A stretch of 8,996 nt of DNA. It comes from an uncultured Lachnospiraceae bacterium (lineage in GTDB: Bacteria; Bacillota; Clostridia; Lachnospirales; Lachnospiraceae). Positions within the stretch are counted from its first letter, which is position 1; every line of letters starts with the position of its first letter. The translations under genes were made by a program, and so were the position numbers. Location: positions 5,907 through 14,902 of the forward strand of contig CAJUQZ010000050.1 of NCBI GenBank assembly GCA_910588755.1, given 5' to 3'. Positions 1-5,695 of this stretch are shown here, piece after piece. The notes below the pieces were generated by a model. It saw nothing but the letters and a program-made list of their open reading frames with translations, had not been told where the DNA came from and ran no database searches.

Positions 1-431
1 TAGATCAGATTCCCCAACTTCTGTATTTTCAGCAGATAACTTTCCAGAACGACGGTACTCACAAAGCAGATCGTGTAGTTCCAGATATTGTGCTGGCAGA
101 CCAGCTTGTGGTTCTGGCGGCAGTCGATGACCGCGAGGGTGCCTTTGACCAGGTCATATCCCGCATGGATTCCTTCGGCGTTTTCGCAGTACAGCTTTCC
201 GGCCCCGCTCGTCGTGTGTACGAGGCAGATCGCGTCGAGGTTTGCCGCTTCATAGGAGAACGGCGACGTGACGGATACGCTTTTGTGGCACAGCTCGTAG
301 GGAAGAGTGCCGCAGAAATCGTAATCCCTGCTGTACGCGTTTTCAAAATAGTCGGACAGGGAGAAGCGGTTGCTCGTCTCGGACGAGATCAGACAGCTGA
401 AGAACTCGGTGGAAAATAATTTTTGCGGCAT
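1..431 (-). CDS. AraC-family transcriptional regulator, N-terminal part (runs off the left edge)
   Basis: An uninterrupted minus-strand frame of 143 codons begins at ATG 431-429 and continues past the window edge. The start is set by AAAGGAG at 446-440, 8 nt upstream. A second ATG at 438-436 is out of frame and only one base from that site. The translation begins MPQKLFSTEF. Around residues 75-110 it shows a cupin-like pattern (SGAGKLYC, then GYDLVKGTLAVIDCRQNHKL), with glycines and the final histidine spaced as in the sugar-sensing domain of AraC regulators. The helix-turn-helix domain would lie beyond the edge, so the family call rests on the sensor domain, gene polarity and context. The gene is divergent from the transporter unit, as expected for a regulator of mannan uptake. 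Another cupin-containing regulator is possible. No signal peptide is visible. Confidence 0.72.
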   Translation of the reverse strand, partial: MPQKLFSTEFFSCLISSETSNRFSLSDYFENAYSRDYDFCGTLPYELCHKSVSVTSPFSYEAANLDAICLVHTTSGAGKLYCENAEGIHAGYDLVKGTLAVIDCRQNHKLVCQHNIWNYTICFVSTVVLESYLLKIQKLGNLI

Positions 432-550
432 AAGTCATACTCCTTTGAAAATGAATCTGGTGTGTATGGCGGCTGTTTTGAAACAAACGAATGGTTGTAA
501 TGACCAAGTGGCATTTTCTGATGCACAGTACATATAAAAGAATTAGGCTC

Positions 551-579
551 ATTATAAAGCTAAATTTGAGAAAAATCAA
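551..579 (-). promoter_or_regulatory. Sigma-A-type promoter for the AraC-type regulator
   Basis: Read on the minus strand, TTGATT (579-574) is followed after exactly 17 nt by a perfect TATAAT (556-551). Transcription would start near 544 and give a leader of about 113 nt before the start codon at 431. This is the cleanest promoter match in the intergenic region and points at the regulator. The spacing and -10 box are seen directly; activity is inferred. Confidence 0.6.
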
Positions 580-629
580 GAAAAGAAAGCAAATAGAAAT
601 ATAAGAATATTAAGCGCAAGAAAGTATGA

Positions 630-650
630 TTAATTTTAGAGTAAAATTAA
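630..650. repeat. 21-bp AT-rich palindrome, candidate operator
   Basis: TTAATTTTA (630-638) and TAAAATTAA (642-650) are perfect 9-bp inverted arms around GAG. AAGTAT occurs on both sides, at 622-627 and 651-656. It lies in the divergent region, upstream of the regulator promoter and of the transporter gene. The perfect symmetry suggests a dimeric protein site, but AT-rich DNA produces such symmetry by chance more often than mixed DNA. No terminator role is likely, because no gene ends here. Confidence 0.4.
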
Positions 651-677
651 AAGTATAGTATTGAATTAGCTGATTTT

Positions 678-690
678 AAGTTAACACACG
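678..690 (+). repeat. Motif copy 1, AAGTTAACACACG (candidate regulator site)
   Basis: This 13-bp word recurs at 830-842 with one difference (AAGTTAACAAACG), 152 bp downstream. AraC-family proteins usually bind such direct repeats. TTAACA (681-686) within it also resembles a -35 box, with TATTTT (704-709) 17 nt downstream, so it may instead be part of an upstream promoter. Confidence 0.4.
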
Positions 691-774
691 CAGGCGCATT
701 AGATATTTTATATAAAAATATTTGATTGGAATTGGTAAATATGAAAAAATGACGAAAATATGCAATAATTGAAT

Positions 775-791
775 ATAAAATTCAATTTTAT
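775..791. repeat. 17-bp palindrome overlapping a candidate -35 box
   Basis: ATAAAATT (775-782) and AATTTTAT (784-791) are perfect 8-bp arms around a single C. An overlapping arrangement, AATTGAA (767-773) with TTCAATT (781-787), is also symmetric. The palindrome covers the candidate -35 hexamer TTCAAT (781-786) of the transporter unit, a position suited to repression. The same core words (AATTTTA and TAAAATT) make up the palindrome at 630-650 in the opposite order. Confidence 0.42.
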
Positions 792-809
792 GTAGTGATT
801 AAATATAAA
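781..809 (+). promoter_or_regulatory. Candidate promoter of the transporter unit
   Basis: TTCAAT (781-786), a 17-nt spacer and TATAAA (804-809) form a promoter-like pair, which would give a start near 816 and a leader of about 70 nt. The -35 box is weak (three of six consensus bases), as expected for an activator-dependent promoter. The region is so AT-rich that other pairings exist, for example TTAACA (681-686) with TATTTT (704-709). The exact promoter is therefore uncertain. Confidence 0.35.
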
Positions 810-829
810 AATTAATTTAAACTAAAATC

Positions 830-851
830 AAGTTAACAAACGAGCTAACTT
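830..851. repeat. Motif copy 2 with inverted partner, candidate operator in the leader
   Basis: AAGTTAACAAACG (830-842) is the second copy of the motif at 678-690. Its first six bases, AAGTTA (830-835), are matched by the inverted TAACTT (846-851) across 10 nt. The site lies just downstream of the candidate transcription start and 38 bp before the start codon. It could be a repressor site or a short hairpin in the leader. Related words occur before the second unit: AAATTAACAAAAA at 4383-4395 and AAGTTAA at 4450-4456. Confidence 0.4.
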
Positions 852-888
852 AACTAAAAACAAGGTTTCAAAAAGGGAGGTTTCATCA

Positions 889-2349
889 ATGAAATTAAAG
901 AGATTTATGGCACTTGGTATGGCTGCGGTTATGACAATGTCTCTCACGGCATGCGGTGGTTCTGACGACAAACCATCAGACAGCGCTTCGTCTAACAACA
1001 ATGCATCGACAGACAACAGCGCTTCGACGGACAATAACACAACGGCAGACAACGACACAGCAGCGGACAGCAATGCAGGCGCATCGACAGGCGGACTTAC
1101 ATATGCAGGCATCAAGCTCGGCGAGGACTACACAGACCTCACGACAACCATCAAGTGGATGCATCACAAGACAGACCGCGAGGAGGATGGCACGATTCAG
1201 GCTTATATCGATGAGTTCAACAAGGCATATCCCAATATCACGGTTGAGCATGAGGGAATTACAGACTATGCTCAGACAGCGCTGTTAAGACTTCCGACAG
1301 GCGACTGGGGCGATATCATGTTCATTCCTTCGATCGACATGGTTGACCTCGAGACATACTTCATTCCTTATGGTTCTGTGTCAGAGATGTCAGATCTTGT
1401 AAACTTTGCAGATCAGTGGAAGTATCAGGATCAGTGCTACGGTATTGGATACATGGCAAATGCACAGGGGCTTCTTTATAATAAGAAAGTATTTGCTGAC
1501 GCAGGTATCACGGAACTACCGAAAACCCCGGATGAGTTTATCGCAGACCTGCAGCTCATCAAGGACAACACAGACGCGATCCCTCTTTACACAAACTATG
1601 CGGCAGGCTGGACAATGGGCGGCGCATGGGACGGCTACCTTGGCGCGATCACGACAGGCGACACAACATGGTTGAACCAGAAGTTTACTCATACAGCAGA
1701 TCCGTTCAAGGATAACGGCGACGGAACAGGCGCTTATGCACTGTACAAGATTCTCTTTGACGCAGTGGCACAGGGGCTGACGGAGGAGGATTACACGACG
1801 ACAGACTGGGAAGGCTGCAAGGGCATGATCAACAGAGGCGAGATCGGCACGATGGTACTCGGTTCATGGGCAGTGGCACAGATGAAGGCAGCAGGTGACA
1901 ACCCGGATGATATCGGATATATGCCGTTCCCGATTTCAGTGAATGGGAAGCAGTATGCGACAGCCGGCCCTGACTACTGCTACGGCATCAACAAGGAGAG
2001 TTCTGCGGACAATCAGGCGGCGGCAATGGTATTTGTAAAGTGGATGGTAGAGGAGTCTGGCTGGTGTGATTTCGAAGGTGGATATCCGGTTTCTAAGACC
2101 GCTCCGACTTCGTTTGTATTCGATGGTGTAGAGATCGTGAACAACGATTCCGCGCCGGAGGACGAGGCGGATCTGATGAACCAGATGAATGCGGAATCTG
2201 AGTTGAACTTCAACAATGGTGGAGATTCAAGGGTTATGGCCATCGTTGAGGCGGCGGCACAGGGCGGATCGTATGACGATCTTGTGGCAGAGTGGACACA
2301 GAAGTGGAACGATGCACAGAGCGCTCTGGGCGTAGATGTAACATACTGA
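889..2349 (+). CDS. ABC transporter solute-binding lipoprotein, probable manno-oligosaccharide binding protein
   Basis: This 486-residue protein is the extracellular, membrane-tethered receptor of a sugar ABC importer (family 1 solute-binding proteins). Residues 1-21 are a lipoprotein signal peptide: K3, K5 and R6, a hydrophobic stretch, then the lipobox LTAC with C22 as the predicted lipidated cysteine. Residues 25-66 are a flexible Ser/Thr/Asn/Asp/Ala tether built of six-residue repeats. The mature domain starts near residue 70 and has typical features of the fold, such as IQAYIDEFNKAYPNI (about 107-121), GDWGDIMFIPS and LLYNKKVFADAGI. GGGAGG-type site GGGAGG (875-880) sits 8 nt before the ATG. 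The gene comes first, ahead of two permeases, the usual order. Manno-oligosaccharide specificity is inferred from the epimerase, GH130 and esterase genes downstream and cannot be read from the protein alone. It resembles the mannan-binding protein of Roseburia. Confidence 0.85.
   Translation: MKLKRFMALGMAAVMTMSLTACGGSDDKPSDSASSNNNASTDNSASTDNNTTADNDTAADSNAGASTGGLTYAGIKLGEDYTDLTTTIKWMHHKTDREEDGTIQAYIDEFNKAYPNITVEHEGITDYAQTALLRLPTGDWGDIMFIPSIDMVDLETYFIPYGSVSEMSDLVNFADQWKYQDQCYGIGYMANAQGLLYNKKVFADAGITELPKTPDEFIADLQLIKDNTDAIPLYTNYAAGWTMGGAWDGYLGAITTGDTTWLNQKFTHTADPFKDNGDGTGAYALYKILFDAVAQGLTEEDYTTTDWEGCKGMINRGEIGTMVLGSWAVAQMKAAGDNPDDIGYMPFPISVNGKQYATAGPDYCYGINKESSADNQAAAMVFVKWMVEESGWCDFEGGYPVSKTAPTSFVFDGVEIVNNDSAPEDEADLMNQMNAESELNFNNGGDSRVMAIVEAAAQGGSYDDLVAEWTQKWNDAQSALGVDVTY
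985..1074 (+). repeat. Degenerate 18-bp tandem repeats encoding the lipoprotein tether
   Basis: Five consecutive 18-nt units encode ASSNNN, ASTDNS, ASTDNN, TTADND and TAADSN (residues 33-62), followed by the partial unit AGASTGG. The units are diverged at the DNA level but stay in register. They lengthen the disordered linker between the lipid anchor and the sugar-binding domain. Confidence 0.7.
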
Positions 2350-2364
2350 TTATTGTGTTAAAAT

Positions 2365-2395
2365 ATGGCTTGCAGGTACGGTGCCTGCAAGCCAT
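2365..2395 (+). promoter_or_regulatory. Intercistronic stem-loop between binding protein and first permease
   Basis: ATGGCTTGCAGG (2365-2376) and CCTGCAAGCCAT (2384-2395) are perfect 12-bp complementary arms around the 7-nt loop TACGGTG. No T-run follows, so it is not a standard intrinsic terminator. Its place, 15 bases after the binding-protein stop codon, matches the known use of such hairpins to protect the 3' end of a binding-protein mRNA so that the receptor is made in excess over the permeases. That role is inference here. Confidence 0.72.
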
Positions 2396-2414
2396 CAATC
2401 CCAAAAGGGAAAAA

Positions 2415-2422
2415 GAAGGGGG
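2415..2422 (+). promoter_or_regulatory. Ribosome binding site that decides the permease start
   Basis: GAAGGGGG ends 8 nt before ATG 2431. The longer frame would begin at ATG 2365, inside the left arm of the stem-loop, with no ribosome site before it and a Cys/Lys-rich start unlike permeases. The start is therefore placed at 2431. Confidence 0.7.
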
Positions 2423-2430
2423 ATGACTTT

Positions 2431-3420
2431 ATGGCAGCAGCAACAGCAAATCAGTCCAGGAAACCATTTAATTTTGCCAAGTGGGCAAAGAGCAGAAAAG
2501 GTCAGCAGGCATTGATTATTATCGGTTTCTCCATAATACCCTTAGTGCTTCTGTTTACCTTTACATACTATCCGTTTGCCGAGATGGCAAAGTTTAGTTT
2601 TTATGACAGAAACTATACGAAGGTCAGAGGGTTTGTCGGACTTAAAAACTATATTGATGTATTTAACAGACCGGATATCTTCAAATCATTGTTTCTGTCG
2701 CTGTATTACATGGGCGGCGCAGTCGTACAGCTGGCACTGGCTCTGTACCTTGCCACCATCTTCTGTTTTGGGGTAAAGGGTGGCAATTTCTTCAAGGGAT
2801 GTATGTTCTTCCCATATCTCATCAACGGTATTGCAATCGGATTTATCTTCAAGTTTTTCTATACGAGGGGATTCGTGTTTGATACAGTGCTCCAGTGGAT
2901 TGGTTTTGACTTAGAGGATCTTCCATTCTGGCTGAGGGATACCAGCATCAATAACATCTCTCTTGTTGGAACAAGCGTTTGGAAATACTTTGGACAGAAT
3001 ATGGTGCTCTTTGTGGGCGCGATGATGTCAGTGGACGCCACGCTTTACGAGGCGGCTGACTTAGACGGCGCAAACAAATGGCAGCAGTTTAAATACATTA
3101 TGCTTCCGAGCATTAAGACAATTGTGATGCTGAACCTGATCATGGCAATCACAGGTTCCCTGAGCGCGTTTGAGCCTCCGTTCGTTATCATGTCAGGCGG
3201 TGGAAATGGCACGGCTACTTATTTCGTAAAGATGCATGAGGTTGCGCACACAAGCCAGAAGCTTGGCCTCGCTTCTGCGATGGCGATTGTGCTGCTGCTG
3301 ATTATCTTCGTGGCGACAATTCTCCAGAAGCTTTTCTTCAAGTATGTCTTTAAGGACGCTGAGGACGAGGATAAGGGAGCGGCGGCAAGGCGCGAAAAGA
3401 AGCTTGCAAAATCAAGATAA
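2431..3420 (+). CDS. ABC sugar transporter permease, MalF type (manno-oligosaccharide import)
   Basis: A 329-residue inner-membrane permease of the carbohydrate uptake type 1 family. Hydrophobic segments are visible near residues 27-48, 86-112, 122-143, 176-199, 228-248 and 280-301, six in all, as in MalF/UgpA-like permeases without extra helices. The cytoplasmic EAA loop, which docks the ATPase, is clear at 206-226 (YEAADLDGANKWQQFKYIML, then P), with the conserved EAA...G spacing. The N terminus is positively charged (R10, K11, K17, K20, R22, K23) and the C terminus is a highly charged Lys/Arg/Asp/Glu tail (308-329). It lies between the binding protein and the second permease; the next gene begins 15 nt after the stop. 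The substrate is inferred from context. Confidence 0.88.
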   Translation: MAAATANQSRKPFNFAKWAKSRKGQQALIIIGFSIIPLVLLFTFTYYPFAEMAKFSFYDRNYTKVRGFVGLKNYIDVFNRPDIFKSLFLSLYYMGGAVVQLALALYLATIFCFGVKGGNFFKGCMFFPYLINGIAIGFIFKFFYTRGFVFDTVLQWIGFDLEDLPFWLRDTSINNISLVGTSVWKYFGQNMVLFVGAMMSVDATLYEAADLDGANKWQQFKYIMLPSIKTIVMLNLIMAITGSLSAFEPPFVIMSGGGNGTATYFVKMHEVAHTSQKLGLASAMAIVLLLIIFVATILQKLFFKYVFKDAEDEDKGAAARREKKLAKSR

Positions 3421-3435
3421 AGGAGGCAGTAAACA

Positions 3436-4281
3436 ATGACAGTTGGTGAAAAAGTAAAAAAATATCTCTGGATATTCATCAAATATTTCTCAATGGTATT
3501 CTTTTCGTTTATATCATTACTTCCGATCGTGTCCTGTGTAATCACTGCCTTCAAGACGGAGACGGAGTACCAGAATACCAATGTTATGACGCCGCCGGAG
3601 AGCTGGCTGAATTTCTCGAACTTTACGGAGGCGTTTTCCCGGGCTCATATGGGGAGGGCGTTTCTGAATTCGGCGATCGTGGTCGTGGTCGTGGTGGTTG
3701 GTTCTGTTTTGATTGGGTCGATGATTGCATATGTATTGAATCGTTTTAAGTTTCCCGGAAACGGTTTGATCCGCAGCCTGTTCCTGTTTGCGACGCTTTT
3801 GCCGGGGATCGCGATGCAGGTATCGACTTATCAGCTCATGTACCAGATTGGTTTCATCAACCACATGTATGGCTACATTATCCTGATGATGGGTACGGAT
3901 GTCATGTCCATCTACATCTTTATCCAGTTTTTTGAGAATATCTCAACTTCGCTGGACGAATCGGCGTATATGGACGGTGCAAGTTATTTCACGATCTTCT
4001 TCAGGATCTTATTCCCGCTGCTCAAGCCGGCGATCGTCACCTGCATGATTTTAAAGGGCGTGGGCGTATACAACGAGTACTACAGCGCCAACCTGTATCT
4101 GGTTGACCAGAAGCTCAAGACCGTTGCAATCTCCCTGTATACTTTTACAGGGCCTCTGGGCAGCAAGTACAACTTAATCTGTGCAGGCGTCATCATCACA
4201 CTGCTGCCGGCGCTGATTATCTTTATCCTGTTCCAGAAACAGATTTATTCCGGGCTTACGGCAGGCGCGGTTAAAGGTTAA
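3436..4281 (+). CDS. ABC sugar transporter permease, MalG type (manno-oligosaccharide import)
   Basis: A 281-residue permease, partner of the preceding one. AGGAGG (3421-3426) lies 9 nt before the ATG. Membrane segments are visible near residues 12-35, 77-101, 110-130, 142-166, 190-212 and 243-267. The EAA loop is at about 174-199 (DESAYMDGASYFTIFFRILF, then PLLKPA), with Ser in place of the first Ala. The C terminus YSGLTAGAVKG is a hallmark of MalG-like permeases. Residues 82-88 are seven valines in a row within the second segment. No nucleotide-binding ATPase follows; the unit ends at an intrinsic terminator. That is usual in Firmicutes, where a shared MsmK/MsiK-type ATPase serves many sugar importers. 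Confidence 0.9.
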   Translation: MTVGEKVKKYLWIFIKYFSMVFFSFISLLPIVSCVITAFKTETEYQNTNVMTPPESWLNFSNFTEAFSRAHMGRAFLNSAIVVVVVVVGSVLIGSMIAYVLNRFKFPGNGLIRSLFLFATLLPGIAMQVSTYQLMYQIGFINHMYGYIILMMGTDVMSIYIFIQFFENISTSLDESAYMDGASYFTIFFRILFPLLKPAIVTCMILKGVGVYNEYYSANLYLVDQKLKTVAISLYTFTGPLGSKYNLICAGVIITLLPALIIFILFQKQIYSGLTAGAVKG

Positions 4282-4317
4282 AAAAGTAAAAATTAGCTCA
4301 TTTAGGTAAATGAATTC

Positions 4318-4366
4318 AATATACTGCATCGTTTACGCGGGAAAAAAGCGATGCAGTATATTTTTT
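4318..4366 (+). terminator. Intrinsic terminator of the transporter unit
   Basis: AATATACTGCATCG (4318-4331) pairs perfectly with CGATGCAGTATATT (4349-4362) in a 14-bp stem. The loop is 17 nt and can zip three further pairs. T4361-T4366 supplies the U-run. It starts 37 nt after the last permease stop codon and separates the transport genes from the enzyme genes. Confidence 0.85.
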
Positions 4367-4388
4367 AGGCAAAATTAAGTAAAAATTA

Positions 4389-4427
4389 ACAAAAACTTTT
4401 GGAACATTTCCTACTTGAAGTTTTTGT
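4389..4427. repeat. Inverted repeat overlapping the enzyme-unit promoter, candidate operator
   Basis: ACAAAAACTT (4389-4398) and AAGTTTTTGT (4418-4427) are perfect 10-bp inverted arms 19 nt apart. A smaller symmetric pair, GGAA (4401-4404) and TTCC (4408-4411), lies between them. The right arm covers one candidate -35 box (TTGAAG, 4415-4420) and part of another (TTGTAA, 4424-4429). The element is upstream of the likely transcription start, so it probably acts as DNA rather than as an RNA hairpin. Confidence 0.5.
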
Positions 4428-4452
4428 AATTAATTGTTAAGATAAATATAAG
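4415..4452 (+). promoter_or_regulatory. Candidate promoter(s) of the enzyme unit
   Basis: Two overlapping pairs have ideal 17-nt spacing. One is TTGTAA (4424-4429) with TATAAG (4447-4452). The other is TTGAAG (4415-4420) with TAAGAT (4438-4443), which also has an extended TG (4435-4436). Either gives a short leader of about 28-38 nt before the epimerase. The strong terminator just upstream makes a separate promoter here likely. Confidence 0.6.
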
Positions 4453-4453
4453 T

Positions 4454-4475
4454 TAAATTTAGCTACTTAAATTTA
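4454..4475 (+). promoter_or_regulatory. Paired TAAATTTA repeats next to the epimerase ribosome site
   Basis: TAAATTTA occurs at 4454-4461 and 4468-4475, within a longer direct repeat TTAAATTTAG (4453-4462 and 4467-4476). Each copy is itself a palindrome, so the two can pair as an 8-bp stem with the loop GCTACT, ending at the first base of AGGAGG (4475-4480). It may be a DNA site with 14-bp spacing or a weak, all-A/U hairpin affecting translation. Confidence 0.4.
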
Positions 4476-4486
4476 GGAGGCTTACT

Positions 4487-5695
4487 ATGGAAAGCTCAAA
4501 AATGCATTCAGAAATGCGCTCGGAGGTGGCAAGGCACCTCACAAAGGATCTGATACCATTCTGGAAAAGCCTGCGGGACGACGAGAATGGCGGTTATACA
4601 GGATATTTTGGCTATGACCTGAAAGCGGACAAAACGGCGGTCAAGGGCTGTATCCTCAACAGCCGCATTACATGGTTTTTTGCCAATGCATACACGCTGC
4701 TGAAGGATATCAGCCTGCTCGAGGAGGCGTCGCACGGCTTCAAATTTTTAAAGGACGCGTGCTGGGACAGGAAAAACGGCGGTGTGTACTGGTCTGTCAA
4801 CTACGACGGGACGCCCGCGGAGACATTGAAGCATACATACAACCAGGCGTTTTCGATCTACGCGCTGTCGTCCTATTATGAGGCGAGCAGGGACAGGGAA
4901 GCGCTGGACATGGCATACCGGCTCTATGATATCATTGAGGAAAAGATGCGTGACGCGCTGGGATACAAGGAAGCTTTTGACGAGTCCTTTCATGAGATCG
5001 ACAACGATAAGCTCTCGGAGAACGGCGTGATGGCGTCCCGGACGATGAACACGCTGCTCCATGTTTTTGAGGCGTACACAGAGCTCTACCGGGTTGACCG
5101 CAATGAGAAGGTGGCGGACAAGATTCGGTGGATGATGGATCTCTTTGCCGAAAAGGTGTACAATCCTGCACTGCACCGCCAGGAAGTGTTCTTCGACGAC
5201 GAGTGGAATTCCATCATTGACCTGCACTCATACGGACATGATATCGAGACCGCATGGCTTGTGGACAGGGGGATTGAGGTTCTGGGCGATGAGGTCTATG
5301 AGAGGAAGCTCTCACCCATCACGCAGGATCTGACGGCGCAGATTTACAGGGTAGCCTTTGACGGCTCCTCCCTTGCCAACGAGTGTGAGCGTGGCGTTGT
5401 GAATGACTGGCGCATCTGGTGGGTGCAGGCCGAGACGGTTGTGGGGTTCTTAAATGGCTATGAAAAGACAGGACGCGAGACGTATCTTGAGGCGGCGCTG
5501 AATGTGTGGGCATACATAAAAGAGCACCTGATCGATTGGCGCGATGGTTACGTGTCAGGTAGGGAGTGGTACTGGAGAGTGGGCACGGACGGCGCGCCGG
5601 ACGAAACGCAGCCGATCGCGGAGCCGTGGAAATGCCCGTACCACAACGGCAGGATGTGTTTTGAAGTGATAAGGAGACTAAGCGATGACAAATAA
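4487..5695 (+). CDS. Cellobiose/mannobiose 2-epimerase (AGE family)
   Basis: A 402-residue cytoplasmic enzyme that inverts C2 at the reducing end of beta-1,4-disaccharides (EC 5.1.3.11 type). In mannan pathways it turns mannobiose into mannosyl-glucose. The length fits the family (about 390-410) and the fold is an alpha6/alpha6 barrel. Visible family motifs are NSRITWFFANAY (58-69, R60), MNTLLHVFEAY (187-197, H192), SYGHDIETAWL (248-258, H251 and E254), WWVQAE (311-316, E316) and PWKCPYHNGRMCFE (380-393, H386). These fit the arginine, histidine and glutamate active-site residues of characterised cellobiose 2-epimerases. AGGAGG (4475-4480) lies 6 nt before the ATG. The 3' end overlaps the GH130_1 gene by 11 nt, which suggests translational coupling of the two consecutive steps. 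An N-acetylglucosamine 2-epimerase is less likely given this context and the WWVQAE/PYHNGR motifs. Confidence 0.92.
   Translation: MESSKMHSEMRSEVARHLTKDLIPFWKSLRDDENGGYTGYFGYDLKADKTAVKGCILNSRITWFFANAYTLLKDISLLEEASHGFKFLKDACWDRKNGGVYWSVNYDGTPAETLKHTYNQAFSIYALSSYYEASRDREALDMAYRLYDIIEEKMRDALGYKEAFDESFHEIDNDKLSENGVMASRTMNTLLHVFEAYTELYRVDRNEKVADKIRWMMDLFAEKVYNPALHRQEVFFDDEWNSIIDLHSYGHDIETAWLVDRGIEVLGDEVYERKLSPITQDLTAQIYRVAFDGSSLANECERGVVNDWRIWWVQAETVVGFLNGYEKTGRETYLEAALNVWAYIKEHLIDWRDGYVSGREWYWRVGTDGAPDETQPIAEPWKCPYHNGRMCFEVIRRLSDDK

Noticed and set aside
90..419. Plus-strand open frame of 109 codons opposite the regulator
   Set aside because: It lacks a ribosome site and family-like features. 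The minus-strand frame has a good promoter, ribosome site and AraC-type sensor pattern.
343..579. Minus-strand open frame of 78 codons overlapping the regulator start
   Set aside because: It crosses the regulator promoter and runs out of frame with the AraC-type sequence. Its later ATG (438-436) is one base from the ribosome site.
432..888. CRISPR array, transposon end or attachment site in the long intergenic region
   Set aside because: There are no regularly spaced repeats, no terminal inverted repeats with a transposase and no tRNA gene. The symmetry elements fit operators better.
432..888. Catabolite-control (cre) site for CcpA
   Set aside because: I looked for the TGNAANCGNNNNCA-type pattern by eye in both control regions and found no convincing match.
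2365..2430. N-terminal extension of the first permease by 22 residues
   Set aside because: The upstream ATG lies in the arm of a perfect stem-loop and has no ribosome site, while ATG 2431 has GAAGGGGG 8 nt before it.
4748..5227. Minus-strand open frame of 159 codons inside the epimerase gene
   Set aside because: It is a shadow of a strongly supported gene with intact active-site motifs and has no recognisable protein pattern.
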